Shown here: positions 20,803-30,141 of the stretch, in pieces
Layout of the letters: each line of letters opens with the position of its first letter
Numbering within the stretch: the stretch's first letter is position 1
The notes under the pieces: model-generated
What the model saw: only the letters and a program-made list of their open reading frames with translations
What the model was told of the DNA's origin: nothing
The model's database searches: none
Made by a program: the position numbers and the translations under genes
Assembly (NCBI RefSeq): GCF_000340215.1
Contig: NW_006921532.1
Coordinates: 4,477,126 to 4,541,125 of the forward strand
Source: Pseudocercospora fijiensis CIRAD86
Taxonomy: Eukaryota > Ascomycota > Dothideomycetes > Mycosphaerellales > Mycosphaerellaceae
Direction: 5' to 3'
Length of the DNA stretch: 64,000 nt

Positions 20803-22074
20803 TCAACCCTTGATCTTGTAGATGGCCTCAGCAAGTCTGCCCACGTTCTCGGAGGTAATGCCAGCAACGCTGATTCGCCCATCTTTGGTCGCATACACCG
20901 AGTGCTCCTCCGCAAGCTTGGTCATCTGCTCAGGAGTCAGACCGGTGTACGCGAACATGCCGATCTGTGAAGTGATGTGGTCCCAGTTGTGCTTGCTGCC
21001 CAGCTTCTCGAGGTTCTGCTTCAGCAGGGTTCGCATCTTGATGATGCGGTCTGCCATGCCCTTGACCTCGCCAAGCCACTGCTTGTTCAAGGCTGGGTCG
21101 TTGAGGATGGTACTGGCAATGCGAGCGCCATGAACTGGTGGGTTGGAGTAGAGTGGACGGACAAGAATCTTGACTTGAGAATCGACACGAGTCTTCTCCT
21201 CGGCCGACGCAGTGACGATTGAGAATGCACCGACACGCTCTCCGTAAAGGCCCATGTTCTTGGCGAACGACTGAGCAAGACATGGCTGGTGACCTTGTTC
21301 AATGAAGTAGCGGAGAGCGTAAGCATCCTTGTTGGTGTCACCAGATGCGAAACCTTGGTAAGCCATGTCGAAGAATGGGAAATGCTCACCAGCCTTGACG
21401 GCATCGCTGATGGCCCTCCACTGCTCCTCAGTTGGGTCAACACCAGTTGGGTTGTGTGCACATGCGTGGAGAAGCACGATCGAGCCCTTCGGCATTGCCT
21501 TGATGTCGGCAATCATGCCATCGAAGTCGAGGCCAATGGTGTCCTTGTTGTAGTACTTGTAGCTCTTGACTTCCAGCCCGCTGTCAGAGAAGACTGCTTT
21601 GTGGTTGGCCCATGATGGGGTCGGGATGTAGATGGTCTTGGCGCCAGGATAATGGCGGGCGAGGAATTCACCACCTATCCGCAGGGCGCCAGTTCCAGAT
21701 ATGGACTGCGTGATGGCCACTCGACCGTCCTTGATGGCAGTACTGTCTGGTCCGTATGCTAGAAGTGCAGCAGCCTTGGTGAAGTCAGGCACACCAGTGA
21801 TGCCCGCGTACTCCTTGTCGAGGTTTTGCTGCACCACCTTCTGCTCGGCCTCCTTCACCGACGGCAGCACATATGGCTTGCCCTTGTCGTCGCGGTACGC
21901 GCCAACACCAAGGTTGATCTTCTTGGTGTTGCTGTCTTTCTTGAATGCCTCAGTGATGCCCAGGATGGCATCTGGCGGGCCCTGAGGCACCTGCGACCAC
22001 GCCGAGGCAGCGCGGACGGATTGCTTGACGATTGGAGCTTGGACGGCTCGCTGAAGGGCGGTGCGGGAGATCAT
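20803..22074 (-). CDS. AAT1: Mitochondrial aspartate aminotransferase
   Basis: A PLP enzyme interconverting aspartate + 2-oxoglutarate with oxaloacetate + glutamate; the mitochondrial form feeds the malate-aspartate shuttle. A single exon encodes 423 residues from the Met at 22074, which opens an amphipathic targeting peptide ([14 protein letters not shown]). An in-frame Met 16 codons upstream (22122) is possible but less presequence-like. The fold-type I core is complete: [11 protein letters not shown], the [13 protein letters not shown] substrate/cofactor loop, [10 protein letters not shown], and the PLP-binding Lys in [14 protein letters not shown]. The C-terminal GRISVAGI is also conserved. 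It shares a 348 bp divergent promoter with UTP7. Confidence 0.96.
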   Translation of the reverse strand: MISRTALQRAVQAPIVKQSVRAASAWSQVPQGPPDAILGITEAFKKDSNTKKINLGVGAYRDDKGKPYVLPSVKEAEQKVVQQNLDKEYAGITGVPDFTKAAALLAYGPDSTAIKDGRVAITQSISGTGALRIGGEFLARHYPGAKTIYIPTPSWANHKAVFSDSGLEVKSYKYYNKDTIGLDFDGMIADIKAMPKGSIVLLHACAHNPTGVDPTEEQWRAISDAVKAGEHFPFFDMAYQGFASGDTNKDAYALRYFIEQGHQPCLAQSFAKNMGLYGERVGAFSIVTASAEEKTRVDSQVKILVRPLYSNPPVHGARIASTILNDPALNKQWLGEVKGMADRIIKMRTLLKQNLEKLGSKHNWDHITSQIGMFAYTGLTPEQMTKLAEEHSVYATKDGRISVAGITSENVGRLAEAIYKIKG

Positions 22075-22422
22075 GGCTGTAGCGTGGAGCGTGGTCACCA
22101 ATGGCGGACGAGACAGACTCAATGGAATGGAACGCTTGCTGATAGGACGCGTGTTTGGATGATAGAAGACTGGTGCTCAATGGGAAGAGTGTGAAAGGGT
22201 GACTGTCAACTTTCTGGGGATTTTGGTTTTAGCTTTACGGAGCTGGTCTGGTCTGGAGATGCGTGGTCCGAGCGCCGACTTGAGCTTTCAGCGCTTCGGC
22301 TCGCTGATCCGACCCGACCCGACCATCGCCGCGCCTCCGCTGACTTGCTTGGGACTTGCAAAAAAAGTTCCTCTTCAGTCTATGCACGACCAAGCATGTT
22401 CTGCTAGACCGAACTCCACGAA
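22075..22422. promoter_or_regulatory. Divergent promoter region, AAT1 / UTP7
   Basis: A 348 bp gap between start codons. An A7GTT stretch at 22360-22369 lies about 53 bp before the UTP7 ATG; the same ten bases occur in the KRI1/DBP8 promoter. Confidence 0.4.
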
Positions 22423-24087
22423 ATGGCAGAGACTGATGCGGAGAGGCCCGCCGCGGTCGTCAGGAAGAAAGGTCCGACCGCGCCGTTAGGTCCAGAGGCT
22501 GCAGCCCTCAAAAAGAGGCAGCAAGAGGCCAACCAGCAGTATGGCAGAGGCAAAGCGGTGTCGTTGGAAAATATCAGAGACAAGAAGCTGCGCGGCGAAC
22601 TCAAGGCACTGGAAGCAAAGTACAGGGAAGCGACGCTCAAGGCGAAAGATGCTGAGATTCTGCTGGAGAACAGCTCGGGCTTCCTCGAGCCAGAAGGCAA
22701 GCTTGAACGCACCTACAAAGTGCGCCAGGATGACATAAAAAGCGACATAGCCGTGGAGACCGCAAAGAAAGGTTTTGAGTTGAAGCTCACAGAACTGGGT
22801 CCGTATTCACACGACTACTCGAGGAATGGCCGGAATCTGTTGCTCGCTGGTCGCAAAGGGCACGTAGCCACCATGGACTGGCGTAGCGGGAAGCTGGGCT
22901 GCGAGTTGAACCTTGGTGAGACTGTTCGCGATGCGAAGTGGTTGCACAACAATCAATACTTCGCGGTCGCGCAGAAGAGAAACGTGTACATATACGATCA
23001 CCACGGTGTCGAAATCCACAACCTGGATCAGCATGTTGAAGCGACCCACATGGAATTTCTGCCATACCACTTTCTGCTTTCGACGATTGGTAAAGCAGGC
23101 TGGCTCAAATGGCAAGACACGAGTACCGGCAAGCTCGTCGCTCAGGTTAGCACAAAGCAAGGCACGCCCACCACGTTGGGGCAGAATCCTTACAATGCGA
23201 TCATGCATGTCGGTCATCAGAATGGTACGGTGTCACTGTGGTCGCCGAATAGCACCACTCCCTTGGTGAAGATGCTGTGTCATCGTGGCCCGGTGCGCTC
23301 TTTGGCAATAGATCGGGAAGGAAGATATATGGTCAGCACTGGCCAGGACTTGAAAATGGCCGTCTGGGACGTGCGCAGCTTCAAGCCGGTGCACGAATAT
23401 TTCCTTCGTCAGCCTGGCTCGAGTGTGGCAATAAGCGATCGAAACTTGACAGCTGTTGGCTGGGGTACGCAGACCACTGTCTGGAAAGACTTGTTTACCA
23501 AGAGTCGATCCGACATCGACCAAGTCAAGGTTCAGTCTCCCTACATGGCTTGGGGTGGCGAGGGGCAAACCATTGAACGTGTCCGCTGGTGTCCTTTTGA
23601 GGATATCTTGGGCGTAAGTCACAATGAGGGATTCTCGTCCATCATAGTTCCGGGCGCTGGAGAAGCCAACTTCGATGCACTGGAACAAAATCCATACGAA
23701 AACTCGAAGCAACGACAAGAAGGCGAAGTCAAGGCTCTCTTGACCAAACTTCAGCCGGAGATGATCAGCTTGAATCCCGAGAATGTTGGCAACCTAGATA
23801 CGGCCTCCCACGAACAGCGACAGCGGGAGAAGGATCTTGACAGGAAGACTGGAGCCGAAGCTGAGAAGGACCGGATCGAGCAGCTCAAGAACCGTGGTCG
23901 CGGAAAGAACAGTAGTTTGCGCAAGCATCTCCGCAAGAAGGGGAACAAGAACGTCATCGATGAGCACAAGATGCGTGTAATAGAACTTCGTGAGAAGCAG
24001 AGACAACAGGCCAAGGAGGCAAGAGAGGGAAAGCAGATTGAACAGCTCGGACCAGCGCTCTCCAGATTTGCACGCAAAGGTGGCTGA
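22423..24087 (+). CDS. UTP7: SSU processome WD40 protein Utp7
   Basis: A nucleolar component of the U3 snoRNP/SSU processome needed for 18S rRNA maturation (WDR46 in animals). A single exon encodes 554 residues. The N-terminal charged helical part (about 1-120, with LRGELKALEAKYREA and LEPEGKLERTYKVRQ) is the Utp7 signature. It is followed by a WD40 propeller (about 130-400), including LLLAGRKGHVATMDW, YDHHGVEIHNLDQH and MVSTGQDLKMAVWDVRS. The C-terminal BING4-type domain starts around AWGGEGQTIERVRWCPFEDI, and the end is Lys/Arg-rich, as expected for rRNA contact. Length matches yeast Utp7 (554 residues). Confidence 0.95.
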   Translation: MAETDAERPAAVVRKKGPTAPLGPEAAALKKRQQEANQQYGRGKAVSLENIRDKKLRGELKALEAKYREATLKAKDAEILLENSSGFLEPEGKLERTYKVRQDDIKSDIAVETAKKGFELKLTELGPYSHDYSRNGRNLLLAGRKGHVATMDWRSGKLGCELNLGETVRDAKWLHNNQYFAVAQKRNVYIYDHHGVEIHNLDQHVEATHMEFLPYHFLLSTIGKAGWLKWQDTSTGKLVAQVSTKQGTPTTLGQNPYNAIMHVGHQNGTVSLWSPNSTTPLVKMLCHRGPVRSLAIDREGRYMVSTGQDLKMAVWDVRSFKPVHEYFLRQPGSSVAISDRNLTAVGWGTQTTVWKDLFTKSRSDIDQVKVQSPYMAWGGEGQTIERVRWCPFEDILGVSHNEGFSSIIVPGAGEANFDALEQNPYENSKQRQEGEVKALLTKLQPEMISLNPENVGNLDTASHEQRQREKDLDRKTGAEAEKDRIEQLKNRGRGKNSSLRKHLRKKGNKNVIDEHKMRVIELREKQRQQAKEAREGKQIEQLGPALSRFARKGG

Positions 24088-24708
24088 AAATCGGGTACCT
24101 GGACGGAACAGCTTTTTATACCCACTCATGGGACAAGTCTTGGAGACCTGAATGTGTCTTGGCATACCGTAAAGGGTGGTAGGGCAGAATCGCCGTCGCA
24201 TGTTCCACGGTAAAGCCCCAGCCATGATGACCGAGGAGCGGAAATCGCAACGTCTCTTGGGTGTAACGTCGCAAGGCTCGTACAAGGCTCTGCTGAGCTT
24301 CAAAGAAAGTAGGAACTGGAGCCGCGATGGATTATTATCTGGTTGGACAAAATGCACGTGTCGCTTTCGAGAGGCGACGAATACAGGACATTTATATGTG
24401 CATGGAGAAATCCTTCCATTGTAGCTGGGCCATAATAACGCACTCTCGCCGCCTTGGTCATGATCTACATGTTGTCAGGTGCACCTCCGGCAGAACGACT
24501 GTGCTCTGTTGCAGGCATCGGTCTTAAACCATCGCCTGCGTTCTCAGCCACTTGCCATCACGCATAGTGCTAGACTCGCCCAACACAAGCTAGAGGCCCG
24601 AAAATGGTATGCTGCAAAAGAAACAGAAAGTACATGCAGCCAGTCATATCACATTCATTCTAAGGACGCTTTTGCCTAGCAAAATATTTCACGCTGTCAG
24701 TAGGCGAC
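24088..24708. other. Intergenic between convergent genes, 621 bp
   Basis: 3' flanks of UTP7 and the rhodopsin-domain gene. I see no gene or repeat. Confidence 0.5.
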
Positions 24709-25434
24709 TCAACTCAATTTCTCCACCTCTTGCTCAATAGCAGTAAAAACATAAATTCCTCCTCCATCCGAATGCTTCCTCCCCCCATTCGACACCTGAT
24801 GCCTCCCACCCAACTCAATCTCATCCATACTCCCGCCGCCCTTTCTCTGCTTACTTTTAGTAATCCCAAATTCAAGATGTTCCAGACTATCATCATCCCT
24901 CATATCCTTCCCTCCACTTTTCCGACCGCCGTACGAATAATACGGACGATTGCCGTTAAGTGCCCCATTCGTAGCATTGACTTTCATACTGAAAGGATTC
25001 CTGAAGCTATGTAGCTTCCCAGATCTGCTGCCTCCTTCGAGCGAACGTGTTCCAGGCGGCGTCGTCAATCGTCCAGAACCGCTCAAAAGCGATTGCGAGG
25101 TGAAGATGTGGGGGCAGACGCATCGGACTGTTGGAAGGCAGGAGCAGAGGATTGCAGTGTTCATTTCGACGTTACTCCAGATGGCCGCTAGGCCGTTATT
25201 CCAGCTTACGTCCTTGGTGTTCGCGATCACGTACAGTGATTGGAGTCGAATGATGGAGATTACACAAGTGAAGCCTCCTAGAGCGAAGACGAGCATCAGG
25301 GCTCTTTTCCGCCGTTTAGGTAGTTCTAATTTGTTGATCATGGGTAGGGGGAGAACGGCGGTGGCGATGTCGGTGGCGATGCTAAGGCTAGAGTTCACAA
25401 ACCTGAAGGGGTTCAAAGTCAATAAATTGAAGGT

Positions 25435-25471
<37 letters not shown>

Positions 25472-26119
25472 ACAATGTGTGGTGGTTACTTACCATATTG
25501 CGAAGCGTGGCAAACATTTGCCGCCTTGGATGGTATGATCCCAGAAAAACGCGATTGGCCAGCAGGAGAAGACAGCAGTGAGGAAGACATAAAGCCCGAT
25601 GACGATGATAACGGCCATTAACGTCCAGGTCACGATTCGAAATCGCTGGTGTGGAAATATGCGGAGGTACTGAAAGAGGATGGACACTTTCGTGCATGTC
25701 ATGGAGATGTTGTACACCCAGATCGACACGTAGAACTGCATGCAAGGAACTTGTCAATTTTTCTCCCTCCTCAGATTCCTATTTTGGTAATTCTTACCGC
25801 TTTCAGATTCGCGATGGACTCATGTAGTTCAATATCCCATTCATGTCTACCCATTCCCGTTTCGACTTGTATAATCATGCATACTGTAGTAGCGATTGCG
25901 AAGATCTATTATCATGTCAGTCAGTGTCGTTCACAAGCATGCATGCATTCAAGCTTATATAATTACCAAGGCGACAAGAATCAGAGCGTCGTCTACGCCT
26001 GTGTTTTTGGCAACCGCGCACCTGGCATATAGTCGCAGTCCGCAAAAGAATCCCGCCAGAACCGTGAAGACGACTGTGATTGCGATGATAGACGCCCCGG
26101 ACGCATGTCCAGATACCAT
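24709..26119 (-). CDS. Fungal rhodopsin-domain (Pth11-like) seven-helix membrane protein
   Basis: Four exons, complement(25967..26119, 25798..25905, 25494..25735, 24709..25402), with introns of 61, 62 and 91 bp, give 398 residues. Seven hydrophobic helices fill the first ~270 residues. The family marks are an RLYAR motif after helix 1, DDALI before helix 2, YNISMTCTKVSILFQYLRIF in helix 3, FFW and GGKC before helix 5, and PLPMINKLELPKRRK after helix 5. The C-tail (about 285-398) is Ser/Gly-rich with EHLEFGITKSKQ. These fungal proteins resemble G-protein-coupled receptors; most have no known ligand, and a few are called Pth11-like. The third intron contains a long (GA)n microsatellite (CT on the coding strand). 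The gene lies about 580 bp from the transposon island. Confidence 0.88.
25437..25470. repeat. (GA)n microsatellite inside an intron
   Basis: An uninterrupted GA run of about 34 bases lies within intron 3 of the rhodopsin-domain gene. On the coding strand it reads CT and lies between donor and branch region. Confidence 0.95.
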
Positions 26120-26691
26120 CTTCGTTCCCCTCTCGCGTGAAGGTAATCGCTCTCAGAGGATATATCTCTGCATGTCGTAGTACGTACACGCTCTTTCGGC
26201 CTCGGTCACGTAGCGTCCAGGAGGAGTTGGGACGAGATCGCGTTTCACCGAAAGGAAGTCTTGTGCCTTAGGAGGTCGAGTGCAGTGCTAGAAGGGAAAT
26301 CGAGCTTGGCCGAGGGAGCTCGCAGTAGACACATCATTATACGACATATTCATCTCAGGGAGATGGTGAAGTACCGCGTGAAGGCGAAAGGCTAAAGCCT
26401 ATAATGGCGATTGGCGATTCAGGCACCGGCGCTGACCAGGCTGTGCTAGAATAGCAAAGCATCCCTGTACTGAAATTCTAACTCGCCGAGCAGTGCAACG
26501 TGCGTGCGCTCTTTGACAAGAAGCAGCAATTGGGCAAAGCGAGATAGATCTTCACAAGTTGTCCACAACACTTGTGACGCTCAGTGTGTTACGTGTGCCT
26601 TGGCAGTCGCAAGTTTGCGTGTTTGAGCACATGGCTGTGGCGTGCTTTCACACGCGACTAGGTTGACTCCCGAAGTCGTAACCTTGTGATG
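26120..26691. other. Intergenic, promoter side of the rhodopsin-domain gene
   Basis: About 570 bp of normal composition up to the transposon boundary. No gene is seen. Confidence 0.5.
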
Positions 26692-29480
26692 CCTGCCAAT
26701 AGGGTTGATGCTAATAAATGACAGTCATTTAAGCTAAGCCTAATCCGGATATTTTATGCACCTGCAGGAAGTCCTGTGACAGCAGCCACTGTAAGTGAAT
26801 GTATAGGGGCGATATTTTAGGGACCCTGAGGGTTAGGCGCCATCTCGGCGTTCTGCCCCTATACTTCACCGAATTAATGTGCACTATACAGCGATGCAAA
26901 TGTATTGATTCTTGCACTAAAAAAATCGCAGTATCGAGTTCTATGATTCTAAAATTAGCCGCAATATATTATGATAGAATGTGGTGATGAAATATCGTGT
27001 TGTTTAGTGGTGACTAATTAGCTTTATACTGCCAAGCCTGCCTCGGCAAAGCCCGTCTAACCTCCGAAGCTCCGCCGAGAGGACGGAATTGGGAAAGCTA
27101 ATAGCCCTCTGCACGCACAACACACCAACCATACTATATATAGATATACCAAATAGCGCAAATGAAAGGTCTTAATGCATATAATAAGCGTGTAAAGTAT
27201 GAAGATAAAGTATAATAAAATAGTAGTAGTGCAATGCCCTAAATGTATACTAAAAAGCCCGCTTCCTAAATCCGCATTCTAACTAAACCCTAACTCGCGA
27301 GTGCACTTAATCGACCGAGATACGTCGATTAGACACACTTTCAACTATTGATAGGTGTTTCTCGGCTTCTAATTGGCTAGTTAGATTATAGCTGCAATCG
27401 ACATACGCTCGTTAGATAGCAGGTTCTCGTTTAGCTGTTTATATAGACCGATAGCAACGAGTGCTTCTTCGAGCGCTTTAATAGCCTCTTCTAGTGTCTC
27501 TTCCTTACGTAGGTAGTGTAGTACACGCTTATTAATATAGATATACTGCAGCTTGTTCACTTTAGCGGGTACTAGTCGGTTACGGGTATCCGTATAAATA
27601 AGATTTAGTACCGAGAATAAGCGCTCGGAAGGCACTAAAGACGCTACTATACGAGCGAGGCGGATAGCTATTAGTGCGAGTATTATAGCCTCACTCTGAA
27701 TGAATTGCTAGAAGGTTGCTAGATCGTTTATATATATCTAGCACTTAGCATCCTTATAGAAGGGCCCTTCGCGGTTATAGAAGGCATTGAACTCGCTTAT
27801 AGCTCGCTAGAGCCTGCCCTCTTGCACCCTACGTTGAATGAACTTATATAGGGTAATACGCTATTGTAACTCGGTCTAGTATAGAATAGGGTCCTTCGTA
27901 ACCGATAAGCCTAGATCTAGTAGATAAGCAACAACGTAACAGTTAGTAACCTGCTAGTTAATCCGTGCCTTTAGTTTAGTCTCTAAGTGGAAGAAGTGCT
28001 CCTTTGTAAAGTTACTAGCTTTAGTAGCGGCCTTCTAGGCGGCCTTGATCTTCTACTAGTAAGGAATAATATACCGAATAAAGCACTAGTCAGACTCGGC
28101 TATTTTAATATACTCGCTAACCGGTTGAATAACCTCTTTAACTATATTAAGCTCAGTCTAGAAGCTTGGATTCTATACAATATCTCTAACCTTCTTCATT
28201 AGCTTGCTAGTCTTATCCTTCTTACCCCTAATAGTAGGAGGGTTGAAATTTATAAGGGCAGGCTTAGCCTTGCGGACGCTCTTCAATAAGGCTAGTTAAG
28301 TGCCCTAACGAGTGATTACTAATAAGACAAAGGCGACTGTCTTACTAATAGTCTCTCGTATGTGCTAGCGAAGAATACTAAGCTATAGAGGCGACCGTAA
28401 GAAGGTAGATACAATAAGCTGCGCTATGCCGAGGACCTTCGTAAAGAAGGGGATTCTCTCGAAGATATCTTTAAGGGATAACTAGAGAGAGTATGCTTAA
28501 CAAGGCACGTAGAATAGGTGTAAATACGGCTCGTACGTAGCAATATTGCTCTAAGTTGCCCGTATTGTCGTATAGGTGTCCGTTACAATAGCATTCAGTC
28601 GCTTATAGAAGTCCGGATAGCGTAGCTTAATCTTGTCCACTTATCGCCTAAACTAGTAAGCGTACTATATTACAGTGAGGTTGTCGTTCCTAATAACCTC
28701 CGAGGATAAGAAGAAGGCGCTATAATATAGTACGTAAGCACAGAGGTTGATAACACGTTCTTTGTTAACGTTAGCGCTCTTATTAAAGATAAGGTTAATA
28801 TATCGCTAGTTGAAGATAATCGGGTCTACCTTTAACTATATATCCTTATAAACCTCATTTAAAAGGTAGTCTGCAACGTTCTGTCTACTAGGCACGGTAT
28901 AGGCGTTATTAAGTAAGTTGAAGGCGTCCTTAAACTATAGTGAATTGAACACTCTAAAGGACAGGCTACTTATAATAATACCCTTTAAGAACTTCCGTTA
29001 TATAAGCTTTATACCTTCTAGACCGATTGCTAGCATTTAAATCTCGCGTTGCTTAATCCGCTGCTTAATCTTATAGTAGTTAAGGCTAAGACTAAGCAGA
29101 TAGGCCTTATAGACCTCTAGGTGGTGTTGCTAACGTGTTGTATACGCTACCCTCTCTTTCCCGTAGTAGTTATAGCGGCTCCATTCGGTGTTCTTACTAG
29201 TAGGCTTCTAGTACTTGAAATGGACCGAAACATCGAGGTTTTCGGGGCGTCCGCGCTTAAGGGAGGAAGACATAATATAATAGAGTAGATTGCGCGTATA
29301 GAAGTATATATAATCGCGTTGTAGTAGTAGTTATAGACGCGTAGAGAGATTAGAAAGGAATCGTAGAAGTTAGGTTAGGAATGCTTAGTTATATTTCCTG
29401 CAGTTATTTATGCATTACGTAATAAATAAATGACATGTCATAATATGGAATGCCGTCATTTAATCATCCCTACCTACTAA
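26692..29480. mobile_element. hAT-family DNA transposon with target duplication, inactivated by RIP-like mutation
   Basis: The element body is 26700..29472 (2773 bp). It is bounded by imperfect terminal inverted repeats: left TAGGGTTGATGCTAATAAATG, right (reverse complement) TAGGGATGATTAAATGACG. The flanking 8 bp are cctgccaa (26692-26699) and cctactaa (29473-29480), an 8 bp target duplication that differs only by one G-to-A and one C-to-T change. A duplication of 8 bp is the rule for hAT elements. The interior is AT-rich and very rich in TpA, CTA and TAG, unlike the flanks. A decayed transposase frame is listed separately. Both the size and the ends fit a full-length element that has lost coding capacity by point mutation. 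Confidence 0.88.
27381..29273 (-). pseudogene. hAT transposase, dead through many nonsense mutations
   Basis: One frame runs from an ATG at 29273 to the stop at 27381, 631 codons, about the size of a fungal hAT transposase. It opens MSSSLKRGRPENLD. By hand count it contains about 29 in-frame stops, roughly 24 TAG and 5 TAA and no TGA. The last ~85 codons are open and carry the hAT C-terminal dimerisation signature (PSERLFSVLNLIYTDTRNRL, then YIYINKR). Start and dimerisation domain are in the same frame, so there is no net frameshift over 1.9 kb. This pattern (CAG or TGG to TAG, CAA to TAA) is what RIP acting on CpA would produce. It cannot make a transposase. Confidence 0.85.
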
Positions 29481-29496
29481 AGCATCAAGGGATGTA

Positions 29497-29676
29497 CAAC
29501 CTGACTAAGCGAGATAGCGGACGGGGGCGATCCCCGTAAACGGTAGCTAGCTTGAAAACGTTAGACGTAAACTTTTTTGAGGTGCGGATAACTCCTTTAG
29601 GCAGTACGCTAGCTTTGACCAGTTAGCTCCCGTTTTTAGAGATCACCCCCTTCCACCATCTCGCTTAATCAGGGTG
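29497..29676. mobile_element. 180 bp MITE, TA target site, Tc1/mariner (Fot1/pogo)-like
   Basis: The first ~58 bases read on the + strand and the last ~58 read on the - strand align with about 80% identity; both contain TAAGCGAGAT followed by a GGGGG-GATC block. The ends begin CAACCTGA and CACCCTGA. The element is flanked by TA on both sides (29495-29496 and 29677-29678), as for Tc1/mariner-superfamily insertions. There is no coding capacity, so it would need a transposase from elsewhere. Many differences between the arms are transitions. It sits only 16 bp beyond the hAT target duplication. Confidence 0.75.
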
Positions 29677-29678
29677 TA

Positions 29679-30141
29679 TCAATGTCTTGTGCGCTCGCCG
29701 CTTTGTAGCGTTCGTTGCACACTGACACTGCAAGAGAGCATTTCGGCTACTTGCAATGCCACCGCAGCTGTACTGTGCAGCGTAGACTGTTCGACGACAA
29801 CAACCGCGTGTTTGTGATCACGCTGATTTGCTTGTAAATGTTGGAGCAGACCGTCGCTTGAAAAAGGCTAGTTGATTCTGCGCAGGAGCTCTTGAGAGTC
29901 AGGCGATCAGAACCGGACTTTAACCCTTCTCCATCACTCACAATGATATCCGCATGTTTCTTGGTAGAACAGGGAATCAGCCTATTGATACATATGAACC
30001 AAATCCGAGGGTATCTCTTCCTAACGCCACATATGCAGCTCCCACATGCCACTTCGCCTCACTTGGCTACTATGCAGACCGTTGCCTCGCCAATCGACGT
30101 TATTATAGAGATGTTAAAGAGAAATATGAGCCTCGCACCGG
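29679..30141. other. Intergenic, 3' flank of the WD40 gene
   Basis: 463 bp between the MITE and the WD40 gene stop. The short open frames here overlap the 3' end of that gene and have no recognisable content. Confidence 0.45.
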
